Source: Gammaproteobacteria bacterium
GTDB lineage: Bacteria > Pseudomonadota > Gammaproteobacteria > Pseudomonadales > Halieaceae
Assembly: GCA_030428835.1 (NCBI GenBank)
Contig: JAUIEP010000011.1
Location: 1-64,000, forward strand
DNA: 64,000 bases
Direction of reading: 5' to 3'
Under the pieces are notes generated by a model, which had not been told where the DNA came from, did not search any database, and was given only the letters and a program-made list of their open reading frames with translations. This document shows, piece after piece, positions 45,750 to 55,184 of the stretch. Every line of letters starts with the position of its first letter. Position 1 is the stretch's first letter. The position numbers and the translations under genes were made by a program.

Positions 45750-46586
45750 TCACTCCCGCGTCTCGCGCGTGCGGTAATCGTTGAACGGCTCATCCCTGTC
45801 CTGCAACGCGGAGCGCAGGCCCTCCGAGCGCGCCTGCGCCACGAAGTCGTGCATGCTCTTCTGGTGCGTCCCCAGCGCGCACAGTTCCGAGCCGAGGCGA
45901 ATGCCGGTGTGCAGTCCCATCACTTCCATCTGGCGGTGCACCACGCGCTTATTGAGTTGCACGAGATCAGCCGGCACGTGCTTGATGCGCTCGGCGACCT
46001 CCAGAACTTTCTGCTCCAGTTCCGCGGCCGGGTAGCAGGCGTTGGCCCAGCCGAGTTCGACGCACTGTTCGCCATTGATCGAGTCGCCGGTCAGCATCAT
46101 CTCCATGGCCTTGCGCATGCCCACGAACCACGCGTGGAAGTGGTTGTCGGGCACGCCGAAGCGTACGGCGGGATAGCCCATCTGCGTGTCGTCGCTCACG
46201 TACACGAGGTCGCAGCAGGTCGCGAGTTCGCTGCCGCCGGCGAGGCAATAACCGTGCACCTGGGCGATAACGGGCTTGCCCAGTTCCCAGATGCCCATCC
46301 AGCCCTGGGTGACGTGGCGCGGCCAGTGGCCGTCGCCGCCCGGTGTGTACCAGGGTAGCTCCTGTCCCGCGTTGCCGTCGCCGAGTTCATAGCCGGACGA
46401 AAAACACTTGCCGGCGCCGCGCAGGATCATCACGCGCACGTCGGGGTCCTGGTCTGCCTCGCGCAGGGCCGTCACGATGGCGCCGCGCAGCGCGTGGTTC
46501 AGTGCGTTGCGCTTCTCAGGCCTGTTCAGCGTGATGCGACGCACCTGCGGTGCCGGTTCGTCAATCAAGATAACGTCATTGCTCAT
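45750..46586 (-). CDS. Enoyl-CoA hydratase/isomerase family protein
   Basis: 278 residues with crotonase fold: TLNRPEKRNALNHALR, GAGKCFSSGYELGD, oxyanion hole in QVHGYCLAGGSELATCCDLVY. It is a separate gene, convergent with the phosphatase and divergent from the OPT transporter, and differs from the family member at 40633 in the substrate-binding segment. Its CoA substrate is unknown. Confidence 0.9.
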   Translation of the reverse strand: MSNDVILIDEPAPQVRRITLNRPEKRNALNHALRGAIVTALREADQDPDVRVMILRGAGKCFSSGYELGDGNAGQELPWYTPGGDGHWPRHVTQGWMGIWELGKPVIAQVHGYCLAGGSELATCCDLVYVSDDTQMGYPAVRFGVPDNHFHAWFVGMRKAMEMMLTGDSINGEQCVELGWANACYPAAELEQKVLEVAERIKHVPADLVQLNKRVVHRQMEVMGLHTGIRLGSELCALGTHQKSMHDFVAQARSEGLRSALQDRDEPFNDYRTRETRE

Positions 46587-46667
46587 CAGTATTCCTCGTC
46601 GGGTGTTTGCTTTGCCGTGATTGGCCCGGTTGTACTTCCGCGACCCCAGTTGCGATACTAGCTAGCC

Positions 46668-48386
46668 ATGCAGGAAACCAGAAGTCCCGCCGCGAGCAAC
46701 TCCCGCGAACTCACCCTCCGTTCCCTCCTGACCGGCATGATACTGGGCGCGCTGCTCACCCCGTGCAACGTGTACTCGGGGCTCAAGATCGGCTGGTCGT
46801 TCAATATGTCCATCACCGCGTTGTTGCTCGGCTTCCTGCTCTGGCGGGTCCTGCTGCCGCGGGGCAGGCCGTGGGAGTTGCTCGAGAGCAATATCTCCCA
46901 GACCACGGCCTCCTCGTCGGCCTCTATTATCTCCGGCGGGCTGGTCGCGCCCATACCGGCGCTGGCCCTGGTGTCCGGCGTGGTGCTGGCGCCGCTGCCG
47001 TTGATCGCCTGGGTCTTCGCCGTCAGCTTCTTCGGGGTGTGGGTGGCATGGTACCTGCGCATTCCGCTGTTGTACCGTTCGCACCTGCCCTATCCGGCGG
47101 GAGTCGTGACAGCCGAAACCATGCTGGAGTTGTTCGATCGCGGCGCGGGTGCGCTCAAGCGCGTGCGCGTGCTGCTGGGCGCGGCGTTCCTCTCCGGCGC
47201 GGTCAAGTTTGTCGACACGCTCGTCTGGACCATTCCCCGCTGGGCGCCCGGCACGCTGCCGGCCAAGCTCAGTTTCGCGTTCGACCCGTCCCTGTTGTTG
47301 ACCGGTTTCGGCGCCATCATCGGCCTGCGCGCGGGCCTGTCACTGTTGTTTGGCGCGTTGCTGGCCTGGGGCGTGATCGCGCCGTGGCTGCTGGATGCGG
47401 GGCAGGTCGAGGTCGTGGCCAGCGAGGCCAGTTACTTCGTGCCGCTGGTCGGCTGGCTCCTCTGGCCGGGCGTCGCGCTGATGGTCACCGCGACCCTCAG
47501 CAGCCTGGTGCTGGCGCTGCTGCAGCGCCGGCGCCGGCGGCGGGCACTCGAGCCGGAAGCGGCGGACGACAGCCACAAGATCACGCGGCTGGTGGCGTTG
47601 CTCGGCGCGTCCGCACTGGTGGTCGTGCTCGAGGTCGTGTTCATGGACATCGGCCTGGTCCCGGCGCTGCTCGCGCTGCCGATGGCCTTCTTTCTCGCCG
47701 CCGTGGTCGGCCGGGTGGTGGGTGAGACCGGCATCCCGCCCATCGGCGCGACCGGCAAGCTGTCACAGCTCAGCTTCTCCGTCATCGCCCCCGGCGATGC
47801 CGGCACCAACCTGCTGACCGCCAACGTCGCCGGTGGCGCGGCGGGGCAGTGCGCGGACATGCTCAACGACTTCAAGGCCGGCGCGCTGGTCGGGGCAACG
47901 CCGCAGCGCCAGGTCGTGGCCCAGTGCCTCGGCATCGCCACCGGCAGCGTCGTCGGTTCGCTGGTGTACCTCGCGTTGATCCCGGACCCGGCGGGCATGC
48001 TGCTCACGCCCGAGTGGCCGGCACCGGCGGTCGCGACCTGGGCGGCCGTCGCCGAGATGCTCACCCAGGGACTCGGCGCCGTGCCGGCGGCGGCGCTGCA
48101 GGCGATGCTCGTCGCGGCCTGCCTGGGGCTGGTGCTGGGCGCCGCGGACGTCCTGCTGAGCGAGGACAAGCGGCGGTGGCTGCCCAGCGCGAGCTGTCTC
48201 GGCCTGGCCTTCGTGATTCCCGCCTCCACGTCCATGGGCCTGTTTTACGGGGCTTTCCTCGCCGCGGTGCTCGGGCGTTTCTTCAGGCGCTGGTCCGCGG
48301 CCTACGTTATGGCGGGGGCGGCGGGACTGGTAGCGGGTGAGAGCCTGGTGGGCGTTGTCCTCGCCCTCGTCAGCATGGCCGGCTAG
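46668..48386 (+). CDS. OPT-family oligopeptide transporter
   Basis: 572 residues with about 14 hydrophobic segments. The N-terminus (TPCNVYSGLKIGWSFNMSI) and NISQTTASSSASI match the prokaryotic OPT family, which imports oligopeptides or metal-chelator complexes with protons. Divergent from the enoyl-CoA hydratase and convergent with the NAGGN peptidases. Confidence 0.9.
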   Translation: MQETRSPAASNSRELTLRSLLTGMILGALLTPCNVYSGLKIGWSFNMSITALLLGFLLWRVLLPRGRPWELLESNISQTTASSSASIISGGLVAPIPALALVSGVVLAPLPLIAWVFAVSFFGVWVAWYLRIPLLYRSHLPYPAGVVTAETMLELFDRGAGALKRVRVLLGAAFLSGAVKFVDTLVWTIPRWAPGTLPAKLSFAFDPSLLLTGFGAIIGLRAGLSLLFGALLAWGVIAPWLLDAGQVEVVASEASYFVPLVGWLLWPGVALMVTATLSSLVLALLQRRRRRRALEPEAADDSHKITRLVALLGASALVVVLEVVFMDIGLVPALLALPMAFFLAAVVGRVVGETGIPPIGATGKLSQLSFSVIAPGDAGTNLLTANVAGGAAGQCADMLNDFKAGALVGATPQRQVVAQCLGIATGSVVGSLVYLALIPDPAGMLLTPEWPAPAVATWAAVAEMLTQGLGAVPAAALQAMLVAACLGLVLGAADVLLSEDKRRWLPSASCLGLAFVIPASTSMGLFYGAFLAAVLGRFFRRWSAAYVMAGAAGLVAGESLVGVVLALVSMAG

Positions 48387-48394
48387 GAGCCGGC
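48378..48394. terminator. GCCGGC hairpin between convergent genes
   Basis: GCCGGC-TAGGA-GCCGGC overlaps the OPT stop and lies just before the convergent M42 stop. Without a T-run it is a weak candidate for a bidirectional stop. Confidence 0.3.
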
Positions 48395-48398
48395 GGAC

Positions 48399-49463
48399 TC
48401 AGTCGGCCAGCAGCGGCGTCTGGGCGTACAGCGCGAGCAGTCGCGCGATGCTGTCCAGGCTGTCGCGATGGGTGCGCTCGTAGCCGTGGGTCGCGTCGGT
48501 GCCGAAGGTGAGCAGCGCGTGATGCACGTCGTGCCCCGCGACGATTGCCGAGTTGGCGTCCGAGTAGTAGTAGCGGAACACGTCCGTCTGGTGGGAGATG
48601 CCGTGGTCCCGGCACAGGTTGCGCAACTTGCGCGTGAGGCGCCGGTCGAAGGGGCCGCTGGTGTCCTGCGCGCACAGCGTAACGCCGGTCTCGCGCGCAT
48701 TCTGGCCTGGCGCCACGGGACCGATGTCGATCCCCACGAACTCCGCGACCCGCTCCTCCAGCGAGGAGCCGGCGCCCGTGCCGACTTCTTCCGTGATCGT
48801 AAACAGCACCATCAGGTCGACCTCGGGCGTCACGTCGTTCTCGACCAGTGCTTTCAATGCCGTCAACGCCGCCGCCGCGCCGGCCTTGTTGTCGAGGTGG
48901 CGCGCGCTGATGTAGCCCGACGCGTCCCACTCGGGGTCCGAGTCGAAGGCCACGATATTGCCGGGGCGGATGCCCAGGGCCAGCGTGTCGGACGCGTTGC
49001 CCACACTCTGGTTGATGCGCACCTCCACCTGGTCCCAGCCGACCGGGAGCTGGTCGATTTTTTCATTGAACGCGTGGCCGGAGGCGAGCAGGGGCAACAC
49101 CTGTCCGCGGTAGGCCTTGCCACCGGTGAAAATGGTGACGCGCCCGCCCTCGGCGAAGCGGCTCGACCAGGTGCCGATGGGTTTGATGCCCAGCCGGCCG
49201 TTGTCGAATACCTTCGCGACGGCCGCCCCGATGGTGTCGATGTGGTTGGCGATGGCCCGCCCGGTCGCCCGAGTCTTGCCCGGCAGCAACGCCGTGATCG
49301 TGCCCCGGCGGCTGAGGGAGAAATCGACGCCGATGGTATTGAGCTGGCGGCTGACGTAGCGCACGAGCTCGTCGGTGAACCCGGTGGGGCTGGGGATTGC
49401 CAGCATCTCCGCGAGTGTCCGGTGGAGGTACCCCGTGTCTATCGGCAGGTCGCGCAGGCTCAT
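48399..49463 (-). CDS. M42-family peptidase, second copy in the NAGGN operon
   Basis: 354 residues from ATG at 49463, overlapping the preceding stop as ATGA. A longer open frame exists upstream but is only a shadow of the neighbour. Metal/catalytic motifs: NHIDTIG, DNKAGAAA, TEEVGTGAG and ATHG. M42 enzymes are dinuclear-metal aminopeptidases of TET-complex type. In NAGGN loci one such gene is usual and its role (hydrolysis or turnover of the dipeptide) is unproven. Here it is the last gene of four. Confidence 0.88.
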   Translation of the reverse strand: MSLRDLPIDTGYLHRTLAEMLAIPSPTGFTDELVRYVSRQLNTIGVDFSLSRRGTITALLPGKTRATGRAIANHIDTIGAAVAKVFDNGRLGIKPIGTWSSRFAEGGRVTIFTGGKAYRGQVLPLLASGHAFNEKIDQLPVGWDQVEVRINQSVGNASDTLALGIRPGNIVAFDSDPEWDASGYISARHLDNKAGAAAALTALKALVENDVTPEVDLMVLFTITEEVGTGAGSSLEERVAEFVGIDIGPVAPGQNARETGVTLCAQDTSGPFDRRLTRKLRNLCRDHGISHQTDVFRYYYSDANSAIVAGHDVHHALLTFGTDATHGYERTHRDSLDSIARLLALYAQTPLLAD

Positions 49464-50629
49464 CGGCTGCGTTTGATGACCTCGGCCGGGTCGGGAATGT
49501 CGGCACCGTGCTGCGGCAGCGCTTCCGCATCGATCTGGTGACTGAAGTCCGACACGGTGGTTGTCGATGTGTCGTGCGCGAACGTCGGCGCGCTCAACAT
49601 GTAGGCCTCGAGCATCCTGCAGACATTTTCGAGGCTGCGGAAATGTGTGCGCTCGAGGCTGTGCGAGGCGTCCGCCGCGTAGGCGATGACCGCGGTGCGC
49701 ACGTCGTGACCCGCGGCGAGGGCCGCGGCGGCGTCGTTGTGCGAGGCGGGCAGCAGGCGCCGCTCGAACGGAATGCCGGCCTGCTCCGCGAGTTCCTCGA
49801 GGTGCGCCGTCAGGTGGTAGTCGTAGGGTCCGGCGGCGTCGCCCGAGGCAATCGTCATGTGCTCGAACGGGGCCGTTTCCGCCCAGGGCTCGGAGGCGAA
49901 ATCGACCGTCACCAGTTCGCTCACCTCGGGCAGTATCGCGCTGCCGGCGCCCGAACCCACGGTCTCGGTGACGGTAAACAGGAAATAGGTATCGCGCACC
50001 GGCTTGATCTTCTCGCGGCAGAAGCCCTCGATGGTGGCGAGGACGGCCGCCGCGCCGGCCTTGTTGTCGAGGCCGCGGCCCACGACGAAACCGTTGGGCA
50101 GGATCTCCGCCTGGCTGTCGAGCGCGATGAAGTCGCCCACGTCGATGCCGAGCCGGCGCACGGCATCGGGTTCGGTGACCTGTTCGTCCAGCCGCAACTC
50201 GATGTGCTCCCATCCGATGGGCGCCTCGTCCACGCCGGCATCGCGGGACACGCCCCAGGCCACGGTGGGCAGCAGCGTGCCGCGGAATGTGGCCTGCTCG
50301 GTAAACAGGGTGATCCGGGCGCCTTCGGCGAAACGGCTGCTCCAGTAGCCGATCGGAGCGACCGCCAGGCGGCCGTTGGGCTTGATGCCGCGCACCATGG
50401 CCCCGATGCAGTCCACGTGATTCACCACCGCCTGGGCGGGCTCGTCCGGTGCGCTGCTGTCGCCCGGCAGCAGGGCGCGCAGGGTGCCGCGGCGGGTGAT
50501 GTCGAACTGCACGCCCAGCGCGTCCAGCCGGCGCGCGATATAGCGGATGATCTCGTCGGTGAATCCGCTGGGACTGGGAATCGCCAGGAAATCCAGCAGC
50601 GTCGACTGTAGCGCCTTGGTGTCGATCAT
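49460..50629 (-). CDS. M42-family peptidase, first copy in the NAGGN operon
   Basis: 389 residues. Shares the fold and most motifs with the next gene (NHVDCIG, DNKAGAAAV, ASHSLERTH) but reads TETVGSGAG where its neighbour has TEEVGTGAG, so the second Glu, a metal ligand in typical M42 proteins, is Thr here. The start directly abuts the stop of the synthetase gene with no spacing and its own stop overlaps the next start. Function within osmoprotectant metabolism is not established. Confidence 0.88.
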   Translation of the reverse strand: MIDTKALQSTLLDFLAIPSPSGFTDEIIRYIARRLDALGVQFDITRRGTLRALLPGDSSAPDEPAQAVVNHVDCIGAMVRGIKPNGRLAVAPIGYWSSRFAEGARITLFTEQATFRGTLLPTVAWGVSRDAGVDEAPIGWEHIELRLDEQVTEPDAVRRLGIDVGDFIALDSQAEILPNGFVVGRGLDNKAGAAAVLATIEGFCREKIKPVRDTYFLFTVTETVGSGAGSAILPEVSELVTVDFASEPWAETAPFEHMTIASGDAAGPYDYHLTAHLEELAEQAGIPFERRLLPASHNDAAAALAAGHDVRTAVIAYAADASHSLERTHFRSLENVCRMLEAYMLSAPTFAHDTSTTTVSDFSHQIDAEALPQHGADIPDPAEVIKRSR

Positions 50630-52375
50630 TTATCGGTCGCCGTAGTGTTTGGAATCCGCGATGCTGACAGACAGCGGAAACAGCAGGTTGACGAAACGCT
50701 CGGTCGTGGGCTGCGGTTCATGGTTGGCCAGGCCCACGCGCTCGTTCGCCTCGATGATAACGTACTCTTCCCGGTCGGGCGCGGTCACGATGAAGTCGAG
50801 GCCCACCACGGGAATATCCAGGCGTTGCGCCGCGCGCTCGGCCACCTTGACCAGTTCGGGGTGCAGGTCCGCGGTGACATCTGAGATGGTGCCACCGGTG
50901 TGGAAGTTGGCGGTCTTGCGCACCCGCACCACGCTGCCGGCTTCGATCACGCTGTCGAGGTCCAGCCCCTGTTCCGCCAGGCAGGCCAGCGTGTCGTTGT
51001 CCACCGGGATACTGCTCTCGCCCTGGGACGAGGCGCTGCGCCGCCGGCTGAGCTTTTCGATCAGCTCGCCCAGCGCCAGCTTGCCGTCACCGATGACCTC
51101 CGGCGGCTTGCGCACGGCGGCGGCCACCACCTCGAAGTCGATCACGACGATGCGCAGGTCTTCACCGGGGTGGAAAGACTCGAGCAGGACGCGGTCGTGG
51201 TAGCGGCGGGCCTCGTCGATGGCGTCTTTCAGCGCCTCGGGTGTCCGCACTCCCACCGTGATACCGGCGCCCTGCTCGCCGATGGCCGGTTTGACGACCA
51301 CGGCCTCGTGCTTCTCCAGGAAAGCGACGTTGGCGTCGGTGGCGCCCGCGACCATGAAGGACGGCGTGCGCAGCCCCGCGCGGCTGAGCCAGCGGTGCGT
51401 GACGAACTTGTCCTGGCAGCGGCTCATGGCGACCGCCGAGGTCAGTTCGGAGAGCGATTCCCGGCAGTCGATCTTCCTGCCGCCGCGGCTCAGCCGGAAA
51501 TAGCCTTCCTCCGCGTCGAGAATCTCGACCGAGATGCCGCGCGAGCGCGCCTCGTCGACGATGATGCGCGCGTAGGGGTTCAGGTCTTCCTCGAGTTCCG
51601 GTCCGAGGAACAGGTTTTCGTTGTACGCGTTCTTGTTCTTGATGGCGAACGTGTGCACCTGCCGGAAGCCGAGCTTCTTGTACAGCAGTTTCGCGCCCTC
51701 GTTGTTGTGCAGGACGCTGAGGTCCATGTAGCTGCAGCCGCGCTCCAGGAAATAGTCCGCGAGGGCGCGCACCAGTATCTCGCCTATTCCGGGCCGGGTG
51801 GCCTGCGGGTCGACGGACAGGCACCACAGGCTGGAGCCGCCCGACGGGTCGTCGAACAGGGCGACGTGATCGATGCCCATGACCGTGCCCACCACGTTGC
51901 CGGTGCGCTCCTCGATGGCAACGAGGTAGACGAGCTCCTCGTCGCCGCGGGTCTTCCAGATGTGTTCGGGGTCGGTGGGCACCATCTCGCGCTTGAGGTA
52001 TAGGTCGTTCACCGCCTCGGCCTGCTCCCGCGTGTGCACGGGTTCCACCGTCACGCCCTCGGTCTCCACCTGCTCGAGCAGGGGTTTCTCGAGATCCAGC
52101 CGGTAGGTGTCGGAGGGGTCGAGGAACAGGGTTTGCGGCGCGGCCGCCAGTACCAGGTGCGGGTCGGAAACGTACATGGCGATGTCGCGCTTGCCCGGCT
52201 TCTCGCGCAGCATCTGCTGCGCTATCTGCTCCGGGCGCTCGAATGTATGCCCCATGATGACGCGGCCCCAGCCGCACAGCACCGAAGCGTTCTCGCGCAT
52301 CGGTCGCGCCGCCTCGTCCTTCGCAGCCAGTCCCTGCAGGTACTGGTACGAGGGCGGCTGGTCGCTGAATCGCAT
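50630..52375 (-). CDS. ngg: N-acetylglutaminylglutamine synthetase (GNAT/ATP-grasp fusion)
   Basis: 581 residues from ATG at 52375 (GGGAG ahead). N-terminal GNAT acetyltransferase (residues ~100-270; SVDPQATRPGIGEILVRALADYF, LHNNEGAKLLYKKLGF) and C-terminal ATP-grasp ligase (VVKPAIGEQGAGITVGV, VVGLDFIVTAPDREEYVIIEAN). The fusion makes N-acetylglutaminylglutamine, the precursor of the osmoprotectant NAGGN. Length and partners match the known family. Between asnO and the M42 genes; gap to asnO is 41 bases. Confidence 0.93.
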   Translation of the reverse strand: MRFSDQPPSYQYLQGLAAKDEAARPMRENASVLCGWGRVIMGHTFERPEQIAQQMLREKPGKRDIAMYVSDPHLVLAAAPQTLFLDPSDTYRLDLEKPLLEQVETEGVTVEPVHTREQAEAVNDLYLKREMVPTDPEHIWKTRGDEELVYLVAIEERTGNVVGTVMGIDHVALFDDPSGGSSLWCLSVDPQATRPGIGEILVRALADYFLERGCSYMDLSVLHNNEGAKLLYKKLGFRQVHTFAIKNKNAYNENLFLGPELEEDLNPYARIIVDEARSRGISVEILDAEEGYFRLSRGGRKIDCRESLSELTSAVAMSRCQDKFVTHRWLSRAGLRTPSFMVAGATDANVAFLEKHEAVVVKPAIGEQGAGITVGVRTPEALKDAIDEARRYHDRVLLESFHPGEDLRIVVIDFEVVAAAVRKPPEVIGDGKLALGELIEKLSRRRSASSQGESSIPVDNDTLACLAEQGLDLDSVIEAGSVVRVRKTANFHTGGTISDVTADLHPELVKVAERAAQRLDIPVVGLDFIVTAPDREEYVIIEANERVGLANHEPQPTTERFVNLLFPLSVSIADSKHYGDR

Positions 52376-52416
52376 GCGTGTCTCCCGGCTTCCGCCTTGC
52401 GCCTGAACGCCTGTGC

Positions 52417-54189
52417 CTAAACGCCCTGCGCCTGGAGCCACAGCTCCAGCAGGCCCAGCTGCCACAGCTTGGAACCGCGCAGCGCGGTGATGTGTTCTTC
52501 CGGTGCCGCCAACAACTCTTCCACGTACTGTGAGTTGTAGAGGTTGCGGTTGCGCGCGGTGTCGCTGTGCAGCGCGTCCCGCACGTAGTCGAGTACGGAG
52601 CCCTGCAGGTACTTCAATGCCGGCACGGGGAAGTAGCCCTTCGGCCGGTCGATGACCGCGGCGGGTATGACGGCACGCGCCGCCTCCTTGAGCACGCGCT
52701 TGCCGTCGCCCCCGAGCTTGTGGCGCGACGGAATACGCGCGGCGTACTCCACCAGGTGGTGGTCCAGGAAGGGCACGCGCGCTTCCAGCCCCCAGGCCAT
52801 GGTCATGTTGTCCACGCGCTTGACCGGGTCATCCACCAGCATGACGCTGGTATCGAGGCGCAGCGCCTTGTCCACGGGGTCGTCGGCACCCGGCTGCGCG
52901 AAGTGTTCGCGCACAAACTCGCCTGCCGCGTCGCCCGCGGCGAAGCTGTCGGTGACCGTGCGGCAGTACTCGGCGTAGTCGCGGTCGAAGAACGCCTTGC
53001 GGTACGTTGCGAAGGGGTCGTCGCAATCCTGCAGCGGCGGATACCAGTGATACCCGCCGAACACCTCGTCCGCGCCCTGGCCGCTCTGCACGGCCCTGCA
53101 GTTTTTGGCGACTTCGCGCGAGAGCAAGTAAAAGCCTATGCAGTCGTGGCTGACCATCGGCTCGGACATGGCCGCGATGGCGGCGGGCAACTCGCTCAGC
53201 AATTCCGCCGAGGACACCTGGATCTTGTGGTGGTGGGTACCGAATTCGTTCGCGATGATGTCGGAGTACTGGAACTCGTCGCCCTGCTCGTCATTGACGC
53301 TTTCGAAGCCGACGGAAAACGTGTGCAGGTTGTCTGTGCCGTGTTCCGCCATCAGGCCTACCAGGAGGCTGGAGTCCACGCCGCCGGACAGCAGGACGCC
53401 GACATCGACCGCCGCCAACTGCCGCTTGCGCACGGCCTTGCGCAGTTCCTCGAGCAGGCCGTCGCGCCAGTCATCGAATCCGCGCTCCTCGTCCGCCTGG
53501 CTGCGTGCGTAACTGAGCTGCCAGTAACGCTGCTGCTTGAGCGAACCGTCCGCCGCCACGGTCAGCGTACAGCCGGGAGCGAGCTTCTTGATCGCCGCTA
53601 TCACCGTACCGTCCGGTGGGACGACCGCGTGAAAGCTCATGTAGAAGTTGATGGCCTGTGGGTCCAGCGCCTTGTCGATGTCACCACCGGCAAGCAGCGC
53701 CGGCAGACTGGACGCGAAGCGCAGCCGCTTCGCATCGACGCTGTAGTAGAGCGGCTTGATTCCCAACCTGTCGCGCGCGAGAAACGTCTTGCCGCTGTCG
53801 CGTTCCCAGATGGCGAAAGCGAACATGCCCTCCAGGCGCTCAACGCACTGCGCACCCCAGGCGTGATAGGCCTTGAGGATGACCTCGGTGTCGCCGCTGG
53901 AAAAAAAGTGGTAGCCCTGCTGCTCGAGTTCGCCGCGCAGCGCGGGATAATTGTAGATGGCGCCGTTGAATACGATGCCCAGCCCCAGCGCGGCATCCAC
54001 CATGGGCTGCTGCGACGCATCGGCCAGATCCATGATGCGCAGGCGGCGATGGCCGAAAGCGCGGTTACCCTGCATGAAAATGCCGTGGTCGTCAGGGCCT
54101 CGCGCAGCCATGTGCGCGGTGATCCGGTTCAGTCGGGACGAGTCGACAAGTTCATTGTCGAAGCGGATTTCTCCGCAAATACCGCACAT
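52417..54189 (-). CDS. asnO: N-acetylglutaminylglutamine amidotransferase (asparagine-synthase type)
   Basis: 590 residues. N-terminal class II glutaminase with Cys2 exposed after Met removal (MCGICGEIRF), RGPDDHG and GIVFNGAIYNY; C-terminal synthase domain with the PP-loop GVLLSGGVDSSLLVGL. It amidates N-acetylglutaminylglutamine using glutamine to give NAGGN. First gene of a four-gene leftward operon, with a promoter about 92 bases upstream. NAGGN is a compatible solute made at high osmolarity. Confidence 0.95.
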   Translation of the reverse strand: MCGICGEIRFDNELVDSSRLNRITAHMAARGPDDHGIFMQGNRAFGHRRLRIMDLADASQQPMVDAALGLGIVFNGAIYNYPALRGELEQQGYHFFSSGDTEVILKAYHAWGAQCVERLEGMFAFAIWERDSGKTFLARDRLGIKPLYYSVDAKRLRFASSLPALLAGGDIDKALDPQAINFYMSFHAVVPPDGTVIAAIKKLAPGCTLTVAADGSLKQQRYWQLSYARSQADEERGFDDWRDGLLEELRKAVRKRQLAAVDVGVLLSGGVDSSLLVGLMAEHGTDNLHTFSVGFESVNDEQGDEFQYSDIIANEFGTHHHKIQVSSAELLSELPAAIAAMSEPMVSHDCIGFYLLSREVAKNCRAVQSGQGADEVFGGYHWYPPLQDCDDPFATYRKAFFDRDYAEYCRTVTDSFAAGDAAGEFVREHFAQPGADDPVDKALRLDTSVMLVDDPVKRVDNMTMAWGLEARVPFLDHHLVEYAARIPSRHKLGGDGKRVLKEAARAVIPAAVIDRPKGYFPVPALKYLQGSVLDYVRDALHSDTARNRNLYNSQYVEELLAAPEEHITALRGSKLWQLGLLELWLQAQGV

Positions 54190-54501
54190 TACGTATGTGT
54201 TGGTCTGGGTTTGGTTATCGCTTTACGAATTGGACACGAAGCACCTCGCAAGGTGATTTCGTGATGTGACAAGCCTGCAAAGGATAACGTGTCTACGTTT
54301 GCGTTTCAAGTTGAGCGCGGACAGCCAGTGTCACCCTGGCGTCTACCGCGAGCATCAATGCGTGGAAGTCATCGCGCCGGGACCGGTGATGAATTTTGCT
54401 GCGCGCCGCAGTGGCCGCGCACAAAAAATGTTACGCCTTCGCGGCCGAACGGTTGGCGCGGGCACTGGTGAGTGTCACGCGCCGCGCGCGGCGATAGCGG
54501 T
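54190..54501. other. 312-base gap between the PEP-CTERM-like gene and asnO
   Basis: No supportable gene. It holds the asnO promoter (54281-54309); the rest is GC-rich with no clear coding bias or terminator. A short alternating G/C tract (54480-54495) precedes the stop of the PEP-CTERM-like gene. Confidence 0.6.
54281..54309 (-). promoter_or_regulatory. asnO: Putative NAGGN operon promoter
   Basis: On the minus strand TTGAAA (54309-54304), 17-base spacer, TATCCT (54286-54281), about 92 bases upstream of asnO. Osmotic control cannot be read from this. Confidence 0.5.
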
Positions 54502-55086
54502 TTAGCGGGCGGATGCGCGCCGCCGCGTGTTGCCGATCCAGGCAAATCCCAACAGGACCAGCGCCGCCGTGCCGGGCGTGGATACCAGGAACCGGGGCGC
54601 CGAGTACTGGATATTGTGAAAGAACAGCGGCCCGTATTCGACGATGGTGTCACCCGACGGGTAACGGTATTGCAGTCCGCCCGGGATGATCAGGTCGCGC
54701 GAGAACATGATCCGTGGCGACTCGGGCGGCTCGGCGCCGATGCAACCGGTGATGCTGAAGCAGACCCCGGCAGCGAAGCCACCGGGGTTGTCGTTGAGGA
54801 CGTTGTAGGCGGCGTCGACAATGAAATCCAGGTGCAGTCCCGCCTGTGTGTTGCCAGGCGTGAAATCGAACCCCGGCACGCTGATAAGCCAGTCGATGAG
54901 ATCGGGCATGATATTGCCCGGCGCGGTGCCGGACTGGTTGAAGACAAGGAAGCCCGAGATATTGACGTCCCCCGGCCCATCCGTGATACCGACGTCATAG
55001 CGCACGAGACTGGCGCTCGCACTACCGGACCAATACGCCGCCAACAAGACAAGCAGGAAAGTGACACGTGCCGATTTTGCTTTCAT
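54502..55086 (-). CDS. Secreted protein with PEP-CTERM-like C-terminus
   Basis: 194 residues from ATG at 55086. Signal peptide (FLLVLLAAYWSGSASA), an undefined middle with beta-strand and Gly-rich stretches, and a C-terminal segment TPGTAALVLLGFAWIGN followed by TRRRASAR: a hydrophobic helix and basic tail like the PEP-CTERM sorting signal but with STPGT in place of the usual VPEP. Such proteins are processed by exosortase, usually in exopolysaccharide-producing bacteria. No exosortase gene is in the window. Cargo function unknown. Confidence 0.65.
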   Translation of the reverse strand: MKAKSARVTFLLVLLAAYWSGSASASLVRYDVGITDGPGDVNISGFLVFNQSGTAPGNIMPDLIDWLISVPGFDFTPGNTQAGLHLDFIVDAAYNVLNDNPGGFAAGVCFSITGCIGAEPPESPRIMFSRDLIIPGGLQYRYPSGDTIVEYGPLFFHNIQYSAPRFLVSTPGTAALVLLGFAWIGNTRRRASAR

Positions 55087-55184
55087 GGGACCCCCCCGCG
55101 GTAACGAGTGTCTGTCCAGTATAGTCCGGGACCGGGTAATCGCCATGTGCCAACGGGTCCCGGGAGTGGCCGGTGTAACGGCGC

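Noticed and set aside
49464-50213. N-terminal extension of the second M42 peptidase frame
   Set aside because: Overlaps the first M42 gene in another frame; the family start is at 49463.
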